Shown: positions 17,028-26,661 of the stretch, piece by piece
Layout of the letters: every line of letters starts with the position of its first letter
Numbering within the stretch: the stretch's first letter is position 1
Source of the DNA: CAWJKP01 sp963843465
GTDB taxonomy: Bacteria; Planctomycetota; Planctomycetia; Pirellulales; Thermoguttaceae
NCBI GenBank assembly: GCA_963843465.1
Contig: CAWJKP010000003.1
Coordinates: forward strand, 310,001 to 374,000
DNA length: 64,000 nt
Reading direction: 5' to 3'
Notes under the pieces: generated by a model
The model's input: only the letters and a program-made list of their open reading frames with translations
Told to the model about the DNA's origin: nothing
Databases searched by the model: none
Position numbers and translations under genes: made by a program

Positions 17028-17795
17028 TTAATGCGCCGGCAGCAGCGAGGGCTCGGGATTGGCCGAGGACAGGCGGGGCGGTATGGGCAGGTGGACCGTA
17101 AACTGCGTGCCGCGCCCTACTTCGCTCTGGACGGCGATCTGCCCGCCGTGGGCTTCGATGATCTTGCGGGCGGTGGGCAGCCCCAGGCCGGAGCCGCCGG
17201 GCTTGGTGGAAAAAAAGGCGTCGAAGATCTGCTCGCGCATCTTCTCGTCGATCCCCTTGCCCGTGTCGATCAGGTCCAAGGCCACGCCGTTGCCCCGCAC
17301 GCTGGTCCGCAGCACCAAGGAGCCGCCCTGGGGCATGGCTTGCTGCGCGTTGAGCACCAGGTTCAAGAGGGCCCCCTGGAAGGCCTCGCGGTCCAGGAGC
17401 ACCGTGGGCAGGTCGCTGGCCAGATAGTCGATCACCTCGATCCCCGATTCCTTCGCCTTGGGAGCGAAAAACTGGAGCATCTGCTGCACCTGGTGGTTGA
17501 GATTGGTCGGCACCAGGTTCAGCCGGCGGGCCTTGGCGAAGTTGAGGAAGTCCTCCAGAAGCGACGTCAGCCGCCGGCACTCCCGCTGCACCAGCCGTAC
17601 CTTGGCCAGCGCCCGGCGGTTGCGGGGGTCCTGCTCGTCGCTGAGATCCTCGGCCAACAGCTCCATGTTGAGCTGGATGGTGGACAACGGGTTCTTGATC
17701 TCGTGGGCCAGCGCGCCGACCAGGCGGACCATCTCCGCCACCTTGTCGATCAGCTTCTGGTTGACTTCGCCTTTCGCCGGAGTGAGCTTGGCCAT
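17028..17795 (-). CDS. Sensor-less histidine kinase
   Basis: 255 residues with only the kinase core. H-box: ALAHEIKNPLSTIQLNMELL, with the phospho-accepting His. N-box: NLVLNAQQAMPQ. G-boxes: DTGKGIDEKMREQIF and GSGLGLPTARKIIEAHGG, for ATP binding. There is no N-terminal input domain and no membrane helix, so it is probably cytoplasmic. Sensing must come from a partner or a separate protein. No response regulator gene is adjacent. The start ATG at 17795 is followed by a short basic N-terminus. Confidence 0.92.
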   Translation of the reverse strand: MAKLTPAKGEVNQKLIDKVAEMVRLVGALAHEIKNPLSTIQLNMELLAEDLSDEQDPRNRRALAKVRLVQRECRRLTSLLEDFLNFAKARRLNLVPTNLNHQVQQMLQFFAPKAKESGIEVIDYLASDLPTVLLDREAFQGALLNLVLNAQQAMPQGGSLVLRTSVRGNGVALDLIDTGKGIDEKMREQIFDAFFSTKPGGSGLGLPTARKIIEAHGGQIAVQSEVGRGTQFTVHLPIPPRLSSANPEPSLLPAH

Positions 17796-17808
17796 GGAAG
17801 ATCGTCTT

Positions 17809-17830
17809 GTAGGTTATGCTTCAGCATAAC
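17809..17830. repeat. GTAGGTTATGCTTCAGC hairpin
   Basis: The core GTTATGCTTCAGCATAAC is palindromic. The same core occurs at 26512-26533 and three times at 61992-62074. Confidence 0.8.
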
Positions 17831-17912
17831 GGGCGAGTGACAGGCAATCGTAGCCCTGGGCTTCTGGCGCCCTCTTCATTGCCGTACCCGGTCGCCGAGC
17901 GTCTAAAAGTCG

Positions 17913-17969
17913 GAACAGAGAAGAGGAATTATACTTCCTGCGGGGAAGTATGATTCCTCTTCTCTGTTC
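17913..17969. repeat. Hairpin, GAACAGAGAAGAGGAAT family
   Basis: Arms GAACAGAGAAGAGGAAT and ATTCCTCTTCTCTGTTC with a short loop. It is related in arm sequence to the hairpin at 11201-11280. Confidence 0.8.
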
Positions 17970-18133
17970 ACGCTTTTCCCAGGCGAATGTTGGACTCGTG
18001 GATCCTACGCTACGATTGCCGGTCACGGTAGGCTCGGGTCGGACGAGCCCCGAAGTTCCCGACAGCTTCCCCTCACCCCGACCCTCTCCCGGAGAGAGAG
18101 GGGGAAACTAGCCGACACGTCCCCTCGCTCCAG

Positions 18134-18240
18134 CCGGCGTGGCCGCCGGGGCTAACGAACTGATCACTGGCCGCTGATCACTCGCCACTCGCCACTCGTC
18201 ACTCGCCAGCCGTCACTCGCCAGCCGCCACTCGCCACTTT
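18134..18240. repeat. TTAGCCCCGGCGGCC copy plus CACTCGCCACTCG simple repeat
   Basis: The minus-strand copy of the 23-base repeat lies at 18134-18156. It is followed by CGTCACTCGCCACTCGCC-type units to 18240. Together with the two hairpins upstream it fills the gap 17796-18238; no gene. Confidence 0.7.
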
Positions 18241-20371
18241 ACTTGCGGCCGCGACCGCCGCCGTCGCTGGCCGGCTGGGCTTCGCCCTTCTGTTCCCGCA
18301 GCAAAGCCTTGCGGCTGAGCTTCACGCGGTCCTGGTCGTCGATGGCGATGACTTTCACCTGGAGCACGTCGCCCACCTTGCAGACGTCGGCGACGCTGGA
18401 GACGTACTCGTCCGACAGCTCGCTGATGTGGCACAGCCCGTCCTTGCCGGGCAGGATCTCGATGAACGCGCCGAAATCCTTGACGCTGGTCACGCGGCCC
18501 TCGTAGACGCGGCCGACCTCGACCGACGCGGTCAGGGCCTCGACCTGATTCATGGCCTGCCGCGCCCCATCGGCGGAGGCGCAGGCGATGGTCACCGTGC
18601 CGTCGTCCTCGACGTCGATCTGGGCGCCGGACTGCTCCTGGATGGCGCGGATCATCTTCCCGCCCGGTCCGATCAACAGGCCGATCTTCTCCGGATCGAT
18701 CTTGGTCCGCAGCAGGCGCGGGGCATGGGGCGAGATGTCGCTGCGGGGGCGGAAGATGGTGGTGAGCATCTTCCGCAAGATCTCCATCCGCGCCTCCCGC
18801 GACTGCTGCAAGGTGGCCCGGATGATCTCTTCGCTGATGCCGGCGATCTTCAGGTCCAACTGGATGCCGGTGATGCCGTTTTGCGTGCCGGCGATCTTGA
18901 AGTCCATGTCGCCGTAATGGTCCTCGTCGCCGATGATGTCGGTCAGCAGGACCCACTTCTCGGACTCCTTCACCAGTCCCACGGAGATTCCGGCCACGGG
19001 GTTGCTGATCGGCACGCCCGCCGCCATCAGCCCCAGCGTGGCCCCGCAGACGCTGGCCATCGAGCTGGAGCCGTTGGATTCGAGGATGTCGGAGATGATG
19101 CGGATCGTGTAGGGGAAGCCGTCCGGATCGGGGAGCACCGGCTTGACGCTCCGCTCGGCCAACATCCCGTGGCCGATCTCCCGGCGGCCCGGGCCGCGGA
19201 TCGGCCGGACCTCGCCCACGGAGAAGGAGGGGAAGTAGTAGTCGAGCATGAACTTCTTGGTGTACTCTTCCACCAGGCCCTCGACCCGCTGCTCGTCGCG
19301 GGTGGTGCCCAACGTCACGGTGACCATGGCCTGGGTCTCGCCCCGCTGGAACAGGGCCGAGCCGTGCACCCGGGGCAGCACGTCGATCTTGCAGGTAATC
19401 TCCCGCAGGGTCTTGTAGTCGCGTCCGTCGGGCCGGGTGCCGGAGAGGATCAGGTCGCGGACCACGACCTCCTCCAACTTGTGCCAATCCCGCGCCAGCG
19501 CCTCTTCGCAAACCGCGCCTTCGGCGTCCGGATCGGGGATCACCTCGGCCAGCGCCTTCTGCTTCAGCGCCTTGACGGCTTCCGCCCGGGCCTGCTTGCC
19601 CTCGGTCCGCTTGGCCTCGCGGAAGTCGGCGTAGTAAGACTGCTTCAGACGCTCATAGAGCTGGTCCGAAGGCGGCGGCGGGACCACTTGCTTCACCGGC
19701 TGGACCTGCGCCGCCAGGTCCTCCTGCAACTGGCAGATCTGCTGCACGTAGCCGAAGGCCGTGAGGATCGCCTCGATCATCAGGTCCTCGGGCATCTCGC
19801 GTGCAAAGCCCTCGATCATCAGGATTGCGTCCCTGGAACCGGAGACGATCAGGTCCAGGTCGCTGTTTTCCAGGGCGTCGTGCGTGGGGAAGGGAACGAA
19901 CTTGCCGTCGATGAACCCCAGCCGGACCGCGCCGATCGGACCCTGGAAGGGGGCCTTGGAGACGCACAGCGCGGCCGAAGCCCCGTTCATCGCCAGCACG
20001 TCGCCGTCGAACTGGCGGTCGCTGGCCATGACGAACGACTGGATCTGCACCTCGTCGGCGAAGCCGTCGGGGAACAGCGGGCGAATGGGGCGGTCGATCA
20101 ACCTCGCGGTGAGCGTCTCCTTGATCGTGGGGCGGCCTTCACGCTTGATGAAGCCGCCGGGAAACTTGCCCGCCGCCGCCGTCCGCTCGCGATAGTCGCA
20201 GGTGAGCGGGAAGAAGTCGATTCCCTCGCGCGGAGGCCCGAGAGCCACGGCACAGAGGACGACCGTCTCACCGTATCCGACCAGGCAACTGCCGGCCGCT
20301 TGCTTTGCCAGCTCTCCGGTTTCGATCCAAAAAGTCTCCGCCCCGATCCGTTTCTCTACTCGTACTTTCAA
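18239..20371 (-). CDS. pnp: Polynucleotide phosphorylase
   Basis: 710 residues, close to the normal PNPase length. It has two RNase PH-like cores; the second carries KIDVLPRVHGSALFQRGETQ and the GDMDFKIAGT acidic motif. These are followed by a KH domain with IGPGGKMIRAIQEQSGA and an S1 domain with VGRVYEGRVTSVKDFGAFIE. It degrades RNA 3' to 5' by phosphorolysis and works in RNA turnover, often in a degradosome. rpsO lies directly upstream on the same strand, the classical order. A palindromic repeat fills the gap between them. The C-terminus ends in a short Gly/Arg tail. Confidence 0.97.
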   Translation of the reverse strand: MKVRVEKRIGAETFWIETGELAKQAAGSCLVGYGETVVLCAVALGPPREGIDFFPLTCDYRERTAAAGKFPGGFIKREGRPTIKETLTARLIDRPIRPLFPDGFADEVQIQSFVMASDRQFDGDVLAMNGASAALCVSKAPFQGPIGAVRLGFIDGKFVPFPTHDALENSDLDLIVSGSRDAILMIEGFAREMPEDLMIEAILTAFGYVQQICQLQEDLAAQVQPVKQVVPPPPSDQLYERLKQSYYADFREAKRTEGKQARAEAVKALKQKALAEVIPDPDAEGAVCEEALARDWHKLEEVVVRDLILSGTRPDGRDYKTLREITCKIDVLPRVHGSALFQRGETQAMVTVTLGTTRDEQRVEGLVEEYTKKFMLDYYFPSFSVGEVRPIRGPGRREIGHGMLAERSVKPVLPDPDGFPYTIRIISDILESNGSSSMASVCGATLGLMAAGVPISNPVAGISVGLVKESEKWVLLTDIIGDEDHYGDMDFKIAGTQNGITGIQLDLKIAGISEEIIRATLQQSREARMEILRKMLTTIFRPRSDISPHAPRLLRTKIDPEKIGLLIGPGGKMIRAIQEQSGAQIDVEDDGTVTIACASADGARQAMNQVEALTASVEVGRVYEGRVTSVKDFGAFIEILPGKDGLCHISELSDEYVSSVADVCKVGDVLQVKVIAIDDQDRVKLSRKALLREQKGEAQPASDGGGRGRK

Positions 20372-20450
20372 TTTCTTGTCCTACCTTGACCTGCGGTAGG
20401 GTCCCGGTAGACAGGGCGCGGGTCGCGCTGGCGAAGGAGCGGCGATTCGG

Positions 20451-20527
20451 TGCCACTGGCTCTGCCGGTGCTGTCCGCGGATATCTTTCGACAAGTCCTA
20501 CGGACGCACTGGCAGAGCCAGTGGCAC
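20451..20527. repeat. Palindrome in the rpsO-pnp gap
   Basis: Arms TGCCACTGGCTCTGCC and GGCAGAGCCAGTGGCA flank about 40 bases. In the transcript this forms a strong stem, at the place where RNase III stems are known in enterobacterial rpsO-pnp. A related arm is inside comEC at 23717-23740. Confidence 0.75.
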
Positions 20528-20536
20528 GCGGCGCGA

Positions 20537-20806
20537 CTACTTGCGGATGTCCAGACGCCGAATGATGTCCAGATACCGTTGCGGTTCCACCTTCTTGAGG
20601 TAGTCCAGCAGACGGCGACGGCGGCTGACCAGCATCAACAGTCCGCGACGACAAGCAAAATCCTTGACGTGACCCCGCAGATGCTCGGTCAACCCGTTGA
20701 TCCGGCTGGTGAGAATGGCGATTTGCACCTCGGCGGAACCCGTGTCCGCGTCGCCACGCTTGAACTGCCCAATCAACTCCTGTTTCCGCTCTCTGGTAAT
20801 AGTCAT
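20537..20806 (-). CDS. rpsO: 30S ribosomal protein S15
   Basis: 89 residues, the normal size. The sequence includes ELIGQFKRGDADTGSAEVQI, LTSRINGLTEHLRGHVKDF and RRGLLMLVSRRRRLLDYLKK, the conserved helices that bind 16S rRNA. It is part of the small subunit central domain. It is the first gene of the rpsO-pnp operon on the minus strand. No matching riboswitch or S15 operator was identified in the leader. Confidence 0.98.
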   Translation of the reverse strand: MTITRERKQELIGQFKRGDADTGSAEVQIAILTSRINGLTEHLRGHVKDFACRRGLLMLVSRRRRLLDYLKKVEPQRYLDIIRRLDIRK

Positions 20807-21029
20807 CTAACCGCAATTCCTTCAGCCAGGCCAACTTCCGATGCTTCTTGCCGAAGCTCGATGCTCCCAAGCGTGTCTACCGGCACACTACCTAAACGAG
20901 TGATGCCAACTCTACAAACAGCTAAGTGTACCAGTTGTCGTCCTTTTTGCAACGGGGGTCCAGCACGATCGCGGTTTATTCTTGCCCCCTTTCCCTCCGC
21001 GAGATGGTTGGGGGTGACGGAACGGAAAA

Positions 21030-21206
21030 GTAGGGTGGGACAAGGCCGCCTTGGCGGCCGCCGGCCCACCAGCAGTGGTCGGTGGCTAGTGGTCAGTGGC
21101 TAGACGTTGGGCTCTGCCTGTCCCAACCACTGGCCACTGACCACTAGCCACTAACCACTCCCTTTTGGTGGGCCGGCGATCGCTGCGCAATCTTGTCCCA
21201 CCCTAC
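21030..21206. repeat. Nested palindrome: GTAGGGTGGGACAAG arms with inner GTGGCTAGTGG arms
   Basis: Outer arms (21030-21070 and 21166-21206) end in GTAGGGTGGGACAAG and CTTGTCCCACCCTAC. The inner region (21077-21158) has GTGGTCAGTGGCTAG and its complements. The gap 20807-21230 holds no gene. A CTCCGGGAGAGG motif then leads into the comEC stop. Confidence 0.85.
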
Positions 21207-21230
21207 GCGCCCTTCCCTCCGGGAGAGGGG

Positions 21231-23828
21231 CTATTTCGTCGGCGCAAACCCCCTGACGGCGATCCGGCGGTCGTCGATCGCCACCAGCACGGCGCCAACG
21301 CGGCCGGTGTGGAGCACCTCGCCGCCGGCCCCGCGATAGATCTCGGTGGTCGAGGCCGGATCGAAACGGACCGTGCCGCTGATTACCACCCAGCGCGGCC
21401 GGCACCAGGCGGCCAGGCCCGGCGGATCGCTGGCGCGGCTGCCGTGGTGCGGCGCCATCAGCACGTCGCAAGGCCAAGGCTCTTCGGCCAATACGTCGTC
21501 CAGACCGGGCGACGATAGGTCCCCGGGCAACAGCAGCCGCCGGCCGCGATACTCGACCGCCAGCACGATGCTGTTGGCGTTTTCGCTGCCCACGACCCCG
21601 CGGCGCGGCGGGTGCACGACCTCGATCCGGCAGCCTTCGCCGCCGCGAAGCCGATCGCCGGCGTAAATCTCGCGGATCGGCACCCGGGCCCGGCGAATCG
21701 CGGTCTGCAAGGCCGCCAGCGCCCGGTTGTGCTTCTGCTGGAACATCACCGGCGAGACATAGACCACGCCGACCGAGAAACGGTCCAGGAGCATGGGCAG
21801 GGCGTTGTAATGGTCGCTATCGGCGTGCGAAAGGACCACGGCGTCGACGTGCCTGATGCCCTGCGACCAGAGATAGTCGGAAACCGACTCCCCGGCGAAG
21901 TCGGCCCCTGCCATCTCGCCGGCGTCGTAGAGCATCGTCGCGCCCGAGGGCAGGTGCAGCACCACCGCGCAGCCGTGGCCCACCGAGAGAAAGGCGGCAT
22001 CCAGCCGGTTGTGGTGCGAGTGGAAGAAATGGCCGGCGAAGCCGACGGCCGCCCAACCGGCGACGATCGCCAGGCACCAGCGGCGCGGCGGGCGCCAGCG
22101 CCCCAGGACGGCCCCCAAAGCCAGCAGGCCGTAAAAGCCCACCAGCCACCAACTGTCCGGCCCGGCGACCCAGGTCCGTCCTCCCGGGAGCCAAAGTCCC
22201 GCTTGGATCAGCCCTTGGATTGCGGCGAGCGACCCGCTCAGGCACCAGGCGAAAATCGTCGCCAGCGGCGGGCAGAGCCAGCCGAAGGCCAGCACGCCAA
22301 ATCCGCTCACCAGTGCCAAGCTCAGCGGGGCGACCATCAGCACGTTGATCAGTAGTCCCACGGGCTGGAGGATATGGAAGCGGGCCATTGTCAAAGGGAG
22401 CGTCACGCACCAGAAGACCAACGTCACCAGCAGTGCGTCCCGCAGCCTGCGCCAAGCGAAGATCGCCGCCCGCTGCGGCCAGCCATAGCCTTCGCCGATC
22501 CATCGCCGCAGCGGGTCCGGCTCATCCCGGCGGCGCCATCGCGGGGCAAACCAGAGCACCCCGGCCACCGACACAAACGACAGTTGCGCGCCGGCATGGA
22601 AGACCTCGTTGGGGTTGAGGGCCAGCAGCACCAACGCCGCGACGGCAAGCGTATTGAAGCCCAACCGCTGCCGGCGAAAAGCATGGGCAGCGCACGCCGC
22701 CAACACCAGGACCATCGCCCGCACGACCGGCGGCTGGGCGTCGGTCAGCAGCGTATAGAGCACGGTCAGGCTCGCGACAAGCCAAAGCGACAAGGTCCGC
22801 GGGACCATCAGCAGCCGCAAGAACAAGACCATCGCGCCGGCGAGGATCCCCACGTGCAGCCCGGCAATGGCTACGATGTGGATCGTGCCGGTCTCCACGA
22901 AGGGCGCCATGCCTTCGCTGCCCAGTTCCTCCCTTGCGCCGAGCAAGACGGCGGCTGCCAAAGGAGCCTGGCGAGCACCCAGATATTGCCAGAGCACCTG
23001 GTCGCCGCCGGACCGCAGTCTTTCCAGCCAGCGCGACGGAGTTGCCCAGGGCGCCGCCTGGAGCACGGAGACGCATTCGGGGAACCCGGAGCGAAGCTCG
23101 CTGCGGCGGCCCTCGGCGCGGGCGTAGGCCGCGTGGTCGAACTCGCCCGGGTTCTGCGGTGAGCGCGGCAGGCCCAGGTGGGCGAAGATCCGCAGCCGGT
23201 CGCCGGTGTGGACGCCCAGCAGATGGCCTTCGACCGTGAGCCGTGCCCGGCCGCAGGCGGGCCGCCAGCGGGGTCCGTCGCGGATGCCGGTGACCGCCAC
23301 TTCCAGCCGCGTCTGGTCGCCCCGCGGAATCGCTTGCATGGGATCGAACTTGGGAGCCGGCAGACGCCGCGGGCCCTGCAAGGCGACGGCCTCGACGCAG
23401 GCCGGCTGCGAATCCCGGCGGGCGAACTGGCCCAGGTCGTCGCGGGTCACGAGGTACCAATGATCGTGGTGCCAGATGGCTCCGCACGAGGCCACGCAAA
23501 CCCCAAGGGCTACGGCCGCGGTGCGGTCCCATCGCCACCGCCACAAACCCAGCCAGAGGCCCCAGGCAACCAGAGCGCCCGTCCAGCACGCGGCCAGGGG
23601 CAGCCCCAGTTGCCGATCGGCCACGATCCCTGCGCCGACGGCCGCCAACACGATCACCAGCGGTTGGTAGCGCAACCCGGCCGGCTGCGGCGGAGGCGTT
23701 GCGGGACCTGGGGAGGCACTGGCAGAGCCAGTGGCACGCGGCGTCGGCTCCGCCGGCGGACTCTCGGCGGTCGGCGCGACGAGGCTCTTGCCGTCCGATT
23801 TCAGGTCCAGTGGGAGGGTGCCTGACAT
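21231..23828 (-). CDS. comEC: ComEC/Rec2 family DNA-uptake membrane protein
   Basis: 865 residues. An N-terminal OB-like region with strands such as RLTVEGHLLGVHTGDRLRI is followed by the ComEC competence domain with many hydrophobic helices, from the IAGLHVGILAGAMVLFL signature through about 580. The C-terminal metallo-beta-lactamase domain carries LSHADSDHYNALPMLLDRF and LMAPHHGSRASDP. It is predicted to bring single-stranded DNA across the inner membrane and to bind metal. The first 50 residues are low complexity and partly made by a repeat (RATGSASASPG), so the start may be internal. Confidence 0.92.
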   Translation of the reverse strand: MSGTLPLDLKSDGKSLVAPTAESPPAEPTPRATGSASASPGPATPPPQPAGLRYQPLVIVLAAVGAGIVADRQLGLPLAACWTGALVAWGLWLGLWRWRWDRTAAVALGVCVASCGAIWHHDHWYLVTRDDLGQFARRDSQPACVEAVALQGPRRLPAPKFDPMQAIPRGDQTRLEVAVTGIRDGPRWRPACGRARLTVEGHLLGVHTGDRLRIFAHLGLPRSPQNPGEFDHAAYARAEGRRSELRSGFPECVSVLQAAPWATPSRWLERLRSGGDQVLWQYLGARQAPLAAAVLLGAREELGSEGMAPFVETGTIHIVAIAGLHVGILAGAMVLFLRLLMVPRTLSLWLVASLTVLYTLLTDAQPPVVRAMVLVLAACAAHAFRRQRLGFNTLAVAALVLLALNPNEVFHAGAQLSFVSVAGVLWFAPRWRRRDEPDPLRRWIGEGYGWPQRAAIFAWRRLRDALLVTLVFWCVTLPLTMARFHILQPVGLLINVLMVAPLSLALVSGFGVLAFGWLCPPLATIFAWCLSGSLAAIQGLIQAGLWLPGGRTWVAGPDSWWLVGFYGLLALGAVLGRWRPPRRWCLAIVAGWAAVGFAGHFFHSHHNRLDAAFLSVGHGCAVVLHLPSGATMLYDAGEMAGADFAGESVSDYLWSQGIRHVDAVVLSHADSDHYNALPMLLDRFSVGVVYVSPVMFQQKHNRALAALQTAIRRARVPIREIYAGDRLRGGEGCRIEVVHPPRRGVVGSENANSIVLAVEYRGRRLLLPGDLSSPGLDDVLAEEPWPCDVLMAPHHGSRASDPPGLAAWCRPRWVVISGTVRFDPASTTEIYRGAGGEVLHTGRVGAVLVAIDDRRIAVRGFAPTK

Positions 23829-23875
23829 GCGGTCATTGTCCGTTCTTGCCTGCCTCCTGGCAAGCGGCGGCTCGA

Positions 23876-23929
23876 TGTACTCCTCACGCTCCGCGTGAGG
23901 GTTCCGTCACGCGGAGCGTGACGAGTACA
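23876..23929. repeat. Hairpin, TGTACTCCTCACGCTCCGCG family
   Basis: Arms TGTACTCCTCACGCTCCGCG and its complement CGCGGAGCGTGACGAGTACA, with a short loop. It lies in the gap between divergent comEC and the DUF1080 gene. Confidence 0.85.
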
Positions 23930-24001
23930 GTGCTTGACGCGGCAAACCCGCCGAATCAGAATGGGACCGGTCTACCACCCGGAGTTTCAACGGAGCCACC
24001 C

Positions 24002-24865
24002 ATGAATCTGCGAAATTTGCTCGTTGTTTTCCGCCCTCGATCCGCCTCGTTGACGATCGCCTTGGGGGCGGTTGTCGGACTGGCCCTATGGCTTTCGTCC
24101 TGCCCGGCGGCCGAGCCTGCCGCGAAGGAGGACCTGCCGGGATACGATGACACGCCCTTCTTGCCCCATTCGCCCTGGCGGGTCCATGACCGCCGGCGGC
24201 CGCAGCCCCCGCTGGTTGAGCCGGGCAGCCAGCCCGGCGCCCCGCCCTCCGACGCGATCGTGTTGTTCGACGGCAAGGACCTGTCCCAATGGAACGGCGG
24301 CGATCCCGCGGGCATCGAAGAGGGCACGATCAACATCCTCAAGGCGGGCGAGCTCCGCACCAAACAGTCGTTCGGCGACTGCCAGCTCCACGTGGAATGG
24401 ATGTCGCCCGCCAAGGCCGACGGCGACCGCATGACCTGGGGCAACAGCGGCGTTTTCCTCATGGATCAGTACGAGGTCCAGATCATCGAGTCGCGCGAAA
24501 GCCACATCTACGCCGACGGCAACGCCGGGGCGATCTACGGACAGGCGCCGGCGTTGGTGAACGCCTCGCGGAAGCCGGGCCAATGGCAGACCTTCGACAT
24601 CGCCTTCACCGCCCCGCGCTTCGAGGGCAATACGCTGAAGAAACCGGCCTACATCACCGTCTTCCAGAACGGCGTGCTCGTGCAGTGTCACCAGGAGATC
24701 CTGGGCGCCACGGGCCACAAGATCCTGCCGGCGTACAAGCCGGGCGTCACGCAAGGGCCCGTCCAACTGCAAAAACACGGCTCGGCCGTGCGGTTCCGCA
24801 ACATCTGGGTCCGCCCGCTCAAGCTGGAGGAAGTTAGAAGTCAGGAGTTAGGAGTTAGAAGTTAG
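24002..24865 (+). CDS. DUF1080 secreted protein
   Basis: 287 residues. ATG 24002 follows a GGAG. A hydrophobic leader (ALGAVVGLALWLSSCPAAEP) suggests export or lipoprotein processing. The core matches the DUF1080 (3-keto-disaccharide hydrolase-like) lectin-fold family, with IVLFDGKDLSQWNG, NSGVFLMDQYEVQIIES, AIYGQAP, and PVQLQKHGSAVRFRNIWVRP near the end. It probably acts on carbohydrates in the periplasm. The last residues, EVRSQELGVRS, and the stop are encoded by the AGTTAGGAGTTAG repeat. The natural C-terminus thus probably ends near KLEE. Confidence 0.9.
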   Translation: MNLRNLLVVFRPRSASLTIALGAVVGLALWLSSCPAAEPAAKEDLPGYDDTPFLPHSPWRVHDRRRPQPPLVEPGSQPGAPPSDAIVLFDGKDLSQWNGGDPAGIEEGTINILKAGELRTKQSFGDCQLHVEWMSPAKADGDRMTWGNSGVFLMDQYEVQIIESRESHIYADGNAGAIYGQAPALVNASRKPGQWQTFDIAFTAPRFEGNTLKKPAYITVFQNGVLVQCHQEILGATGHKILPAYKPGVTQGPVQLQKHGSAVRFRNIWVRPLKLEEVRSQELGVRS

Positions 24866-25110
24866 AATGGGTGAGGTCGAGGGCCGCAGGTTCGGCTCTG
24901 TGCGCGTCTGAGCCAAGCCCACCAAGCCAAGTAGGGTGGGCATCGCCCGCCAAGGGAGTGCTCTCCGGTTGGCACTCCGATCAGACGGCACGGTCCCCAC
25001 CACCTACGTCTTTGCCCTGGTAACTTAACCGCGTCGTACTTGGCTTTGATGGTGGGCTTACTCGCCTCTTCTAACTTCTGACTTCTGACTCCTAACTTCT
25101 GACTTCTAAT
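24832..25110. repeat. Inverted repeat with GTTAGGAGTTAGAAG arms
   Basis: The left arm (24832-24865) encodes the tail of the DUF1080 protein. The right arm (25070-25110) reads CTTCTGACTTCTGACTCC. The central segment includes a partial GTAGGGTGGGC repeat. No gene lies between. Confidence 0.8.
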
Positions 25111-26399
25111 TCACGGGCTGGATCTCCATCGCCGGGCCGTCCAGCTCCAGTTTCACGATCGTATCGATCGGGCGGCGGTCCTGGGGAGCGACGCGGATCG
25201 AAAGGCCGGTCTGGTTCTGTTGGACCTCGACCTTGCCGCCGGTGAGCAGCGTGGCGGCGAGGATCTTCTTGGGCACTGCGGGCAAGCTCAGCGCGTCGCC
25301 GCCCCAATCGAACACGTGGACGAAGATCGTGTTTGCCTTGCGGGTGCTGGCGATGCGGCGGTCGGGCTTGAACGGGCCGCCGCGCGTGCCGTAGATGCTC
25401 TCGCCGTACTTTTCCAGCCACTGCCCCATTTCCAACAGCCGCTGGACCTGCCGCGGCTCGATCTCCCCGCTGGGCATGGGACCCACGTTCAACAGCAGGT
25501 TGCCGTCGCCGCCGGCGCATAAGACGAGCGTCTGGATGCACTGCGGGAGCGATTTCATGCCGTCGTTGGGCTTCCACGCCCACTGGTTGCAGATGGTCAT
25601 GCAGGTTTCCCAGGGCGCTCCATGCGGAAAGTGCCGACCTGCTGCTCGGGCGTGTCGTAGTCGCCCGGATTGGCGCAGCGGTTGTTGATGAGGATGTCCG
25701 GCTGCAGCGACCGCACGAAGTCGACCACCCGCTTGCCGCGCCGGGCGTCGAAGTCCTGGCACACGTCGAACCAGATCGTCTCCAGCGGCCCGTAGTGACG
25801 GATCAGCTCTTCGACCTGGTTGCGGAGGTACTGCTCGTAACGATCGAGGTTCGGATGCGGCTTGAGCGACGTGCCGCCGGGGCTGCCGTGGGGGAAGTCG
25901 GGATGGTGCCAATCGCAGACCGAATAGTAAGTGCCAAAGGCAATCCCCTGCTTGCGGCAGGCTTCGGACAGCTCCTTGACCACGTCGCGGCCGAAAGGCG
26001 AGTGCATGATGTTGTGCTCGGTCTGTCGCGTGTCGAAGAGGCAGAAGCCATCGTGATGCTTGGTGGTGAGCACGAGGTACTTCATGCCGGCTTGCTTGGC
26101 GATGCTCACCCATTGGCCGGCGTCGAACTTCACCGGATTGAACCGCTTGTAGAGGCTGTCGTACTCGTCGACGGGGACCTGCGCGCCCGCGACCAGCCGA
26201 TTTCCGTGCCCTTGAGACTCACCGGCCCCCAGTGGATGAACATGCCGAAGCGGGCCTGGCGCCAGGCGGCCAAGCGGGCGTCGTGCTGCCGGTTGGCATC
26301 CCTGGGGGCCTTTTGGGGCAAGTCGGCCGCCGTCGTTCGGCCGGCCAATGCGACGGAGAGTCCCAACAACGCAGCCAGAAGAAAGCGGATTCGGGTCAT
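25106..26399 (-). CDS. Alpha-L-fucosidase (GH29), two frameshifts
   Basis: Reads as one gene with two single-base losses. From 26399: a signal peptide (FLLAALLGLSVALAGRTTA), then RLAAWRQARFGMFIHWG. The frame shifts near 26190, where an extra G gives WSRGAQVPVDEY, and continues AGMKYLVLTTKHHDGFCLFD, YSVCDWHHPDF and ETIWFDVCQDFD, the family's nucleophile strand. The frame shifts again near 25613, where a C is missing in a C run, giving MERPWETCMTICNQWAW and GDGNLLLNVGPMP to the end. The order matches GH29 enzymes, which remove fucose from glycans outside the cytoplasm. Both breaks lie in short G/C runs. Confidence 0.88.
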
Positions 26400-26511
26400 G
26401 GGGGATTTCCTCGCTCGTGGGTGGCTCTGAAGGATGCGGAAACCGGGGCGATCAACGCAAGCCCGACCAGCCCACCAGTTTACCCAGGCTCACGCCGCTT
26501 GCAAGACGCGG

Positions 26512-26533
26512 GTAGGTCATGCTTTAGCATGAC
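26512..26533. repeat. GTAGGTCATGCTTTAGC hairpin
   Basis: A palindromic core related to 17809-17830 and 61992-62074. The surrounding gap 26400-26661 shows no gene. Confidence 0.75.
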
Positions 26534-26661
26534 GAAACCGCGAGGCGACGCAGTGTGGGTGGCGGGCCATTGATGGCCCCTCTATAATACCTGGCGACGT
26601 GGACGAGAATCGGGAGGCCACGACGATAGCTGGGTGAGAGTCAGACCCCGGAAGCAACGTA

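Noticed and set aside
18428..20389. A 653-residue plus-strand frame opposite pnp
   Set aside because: pnp on the minus strand is unmistakable and the shadow frame has no domain.
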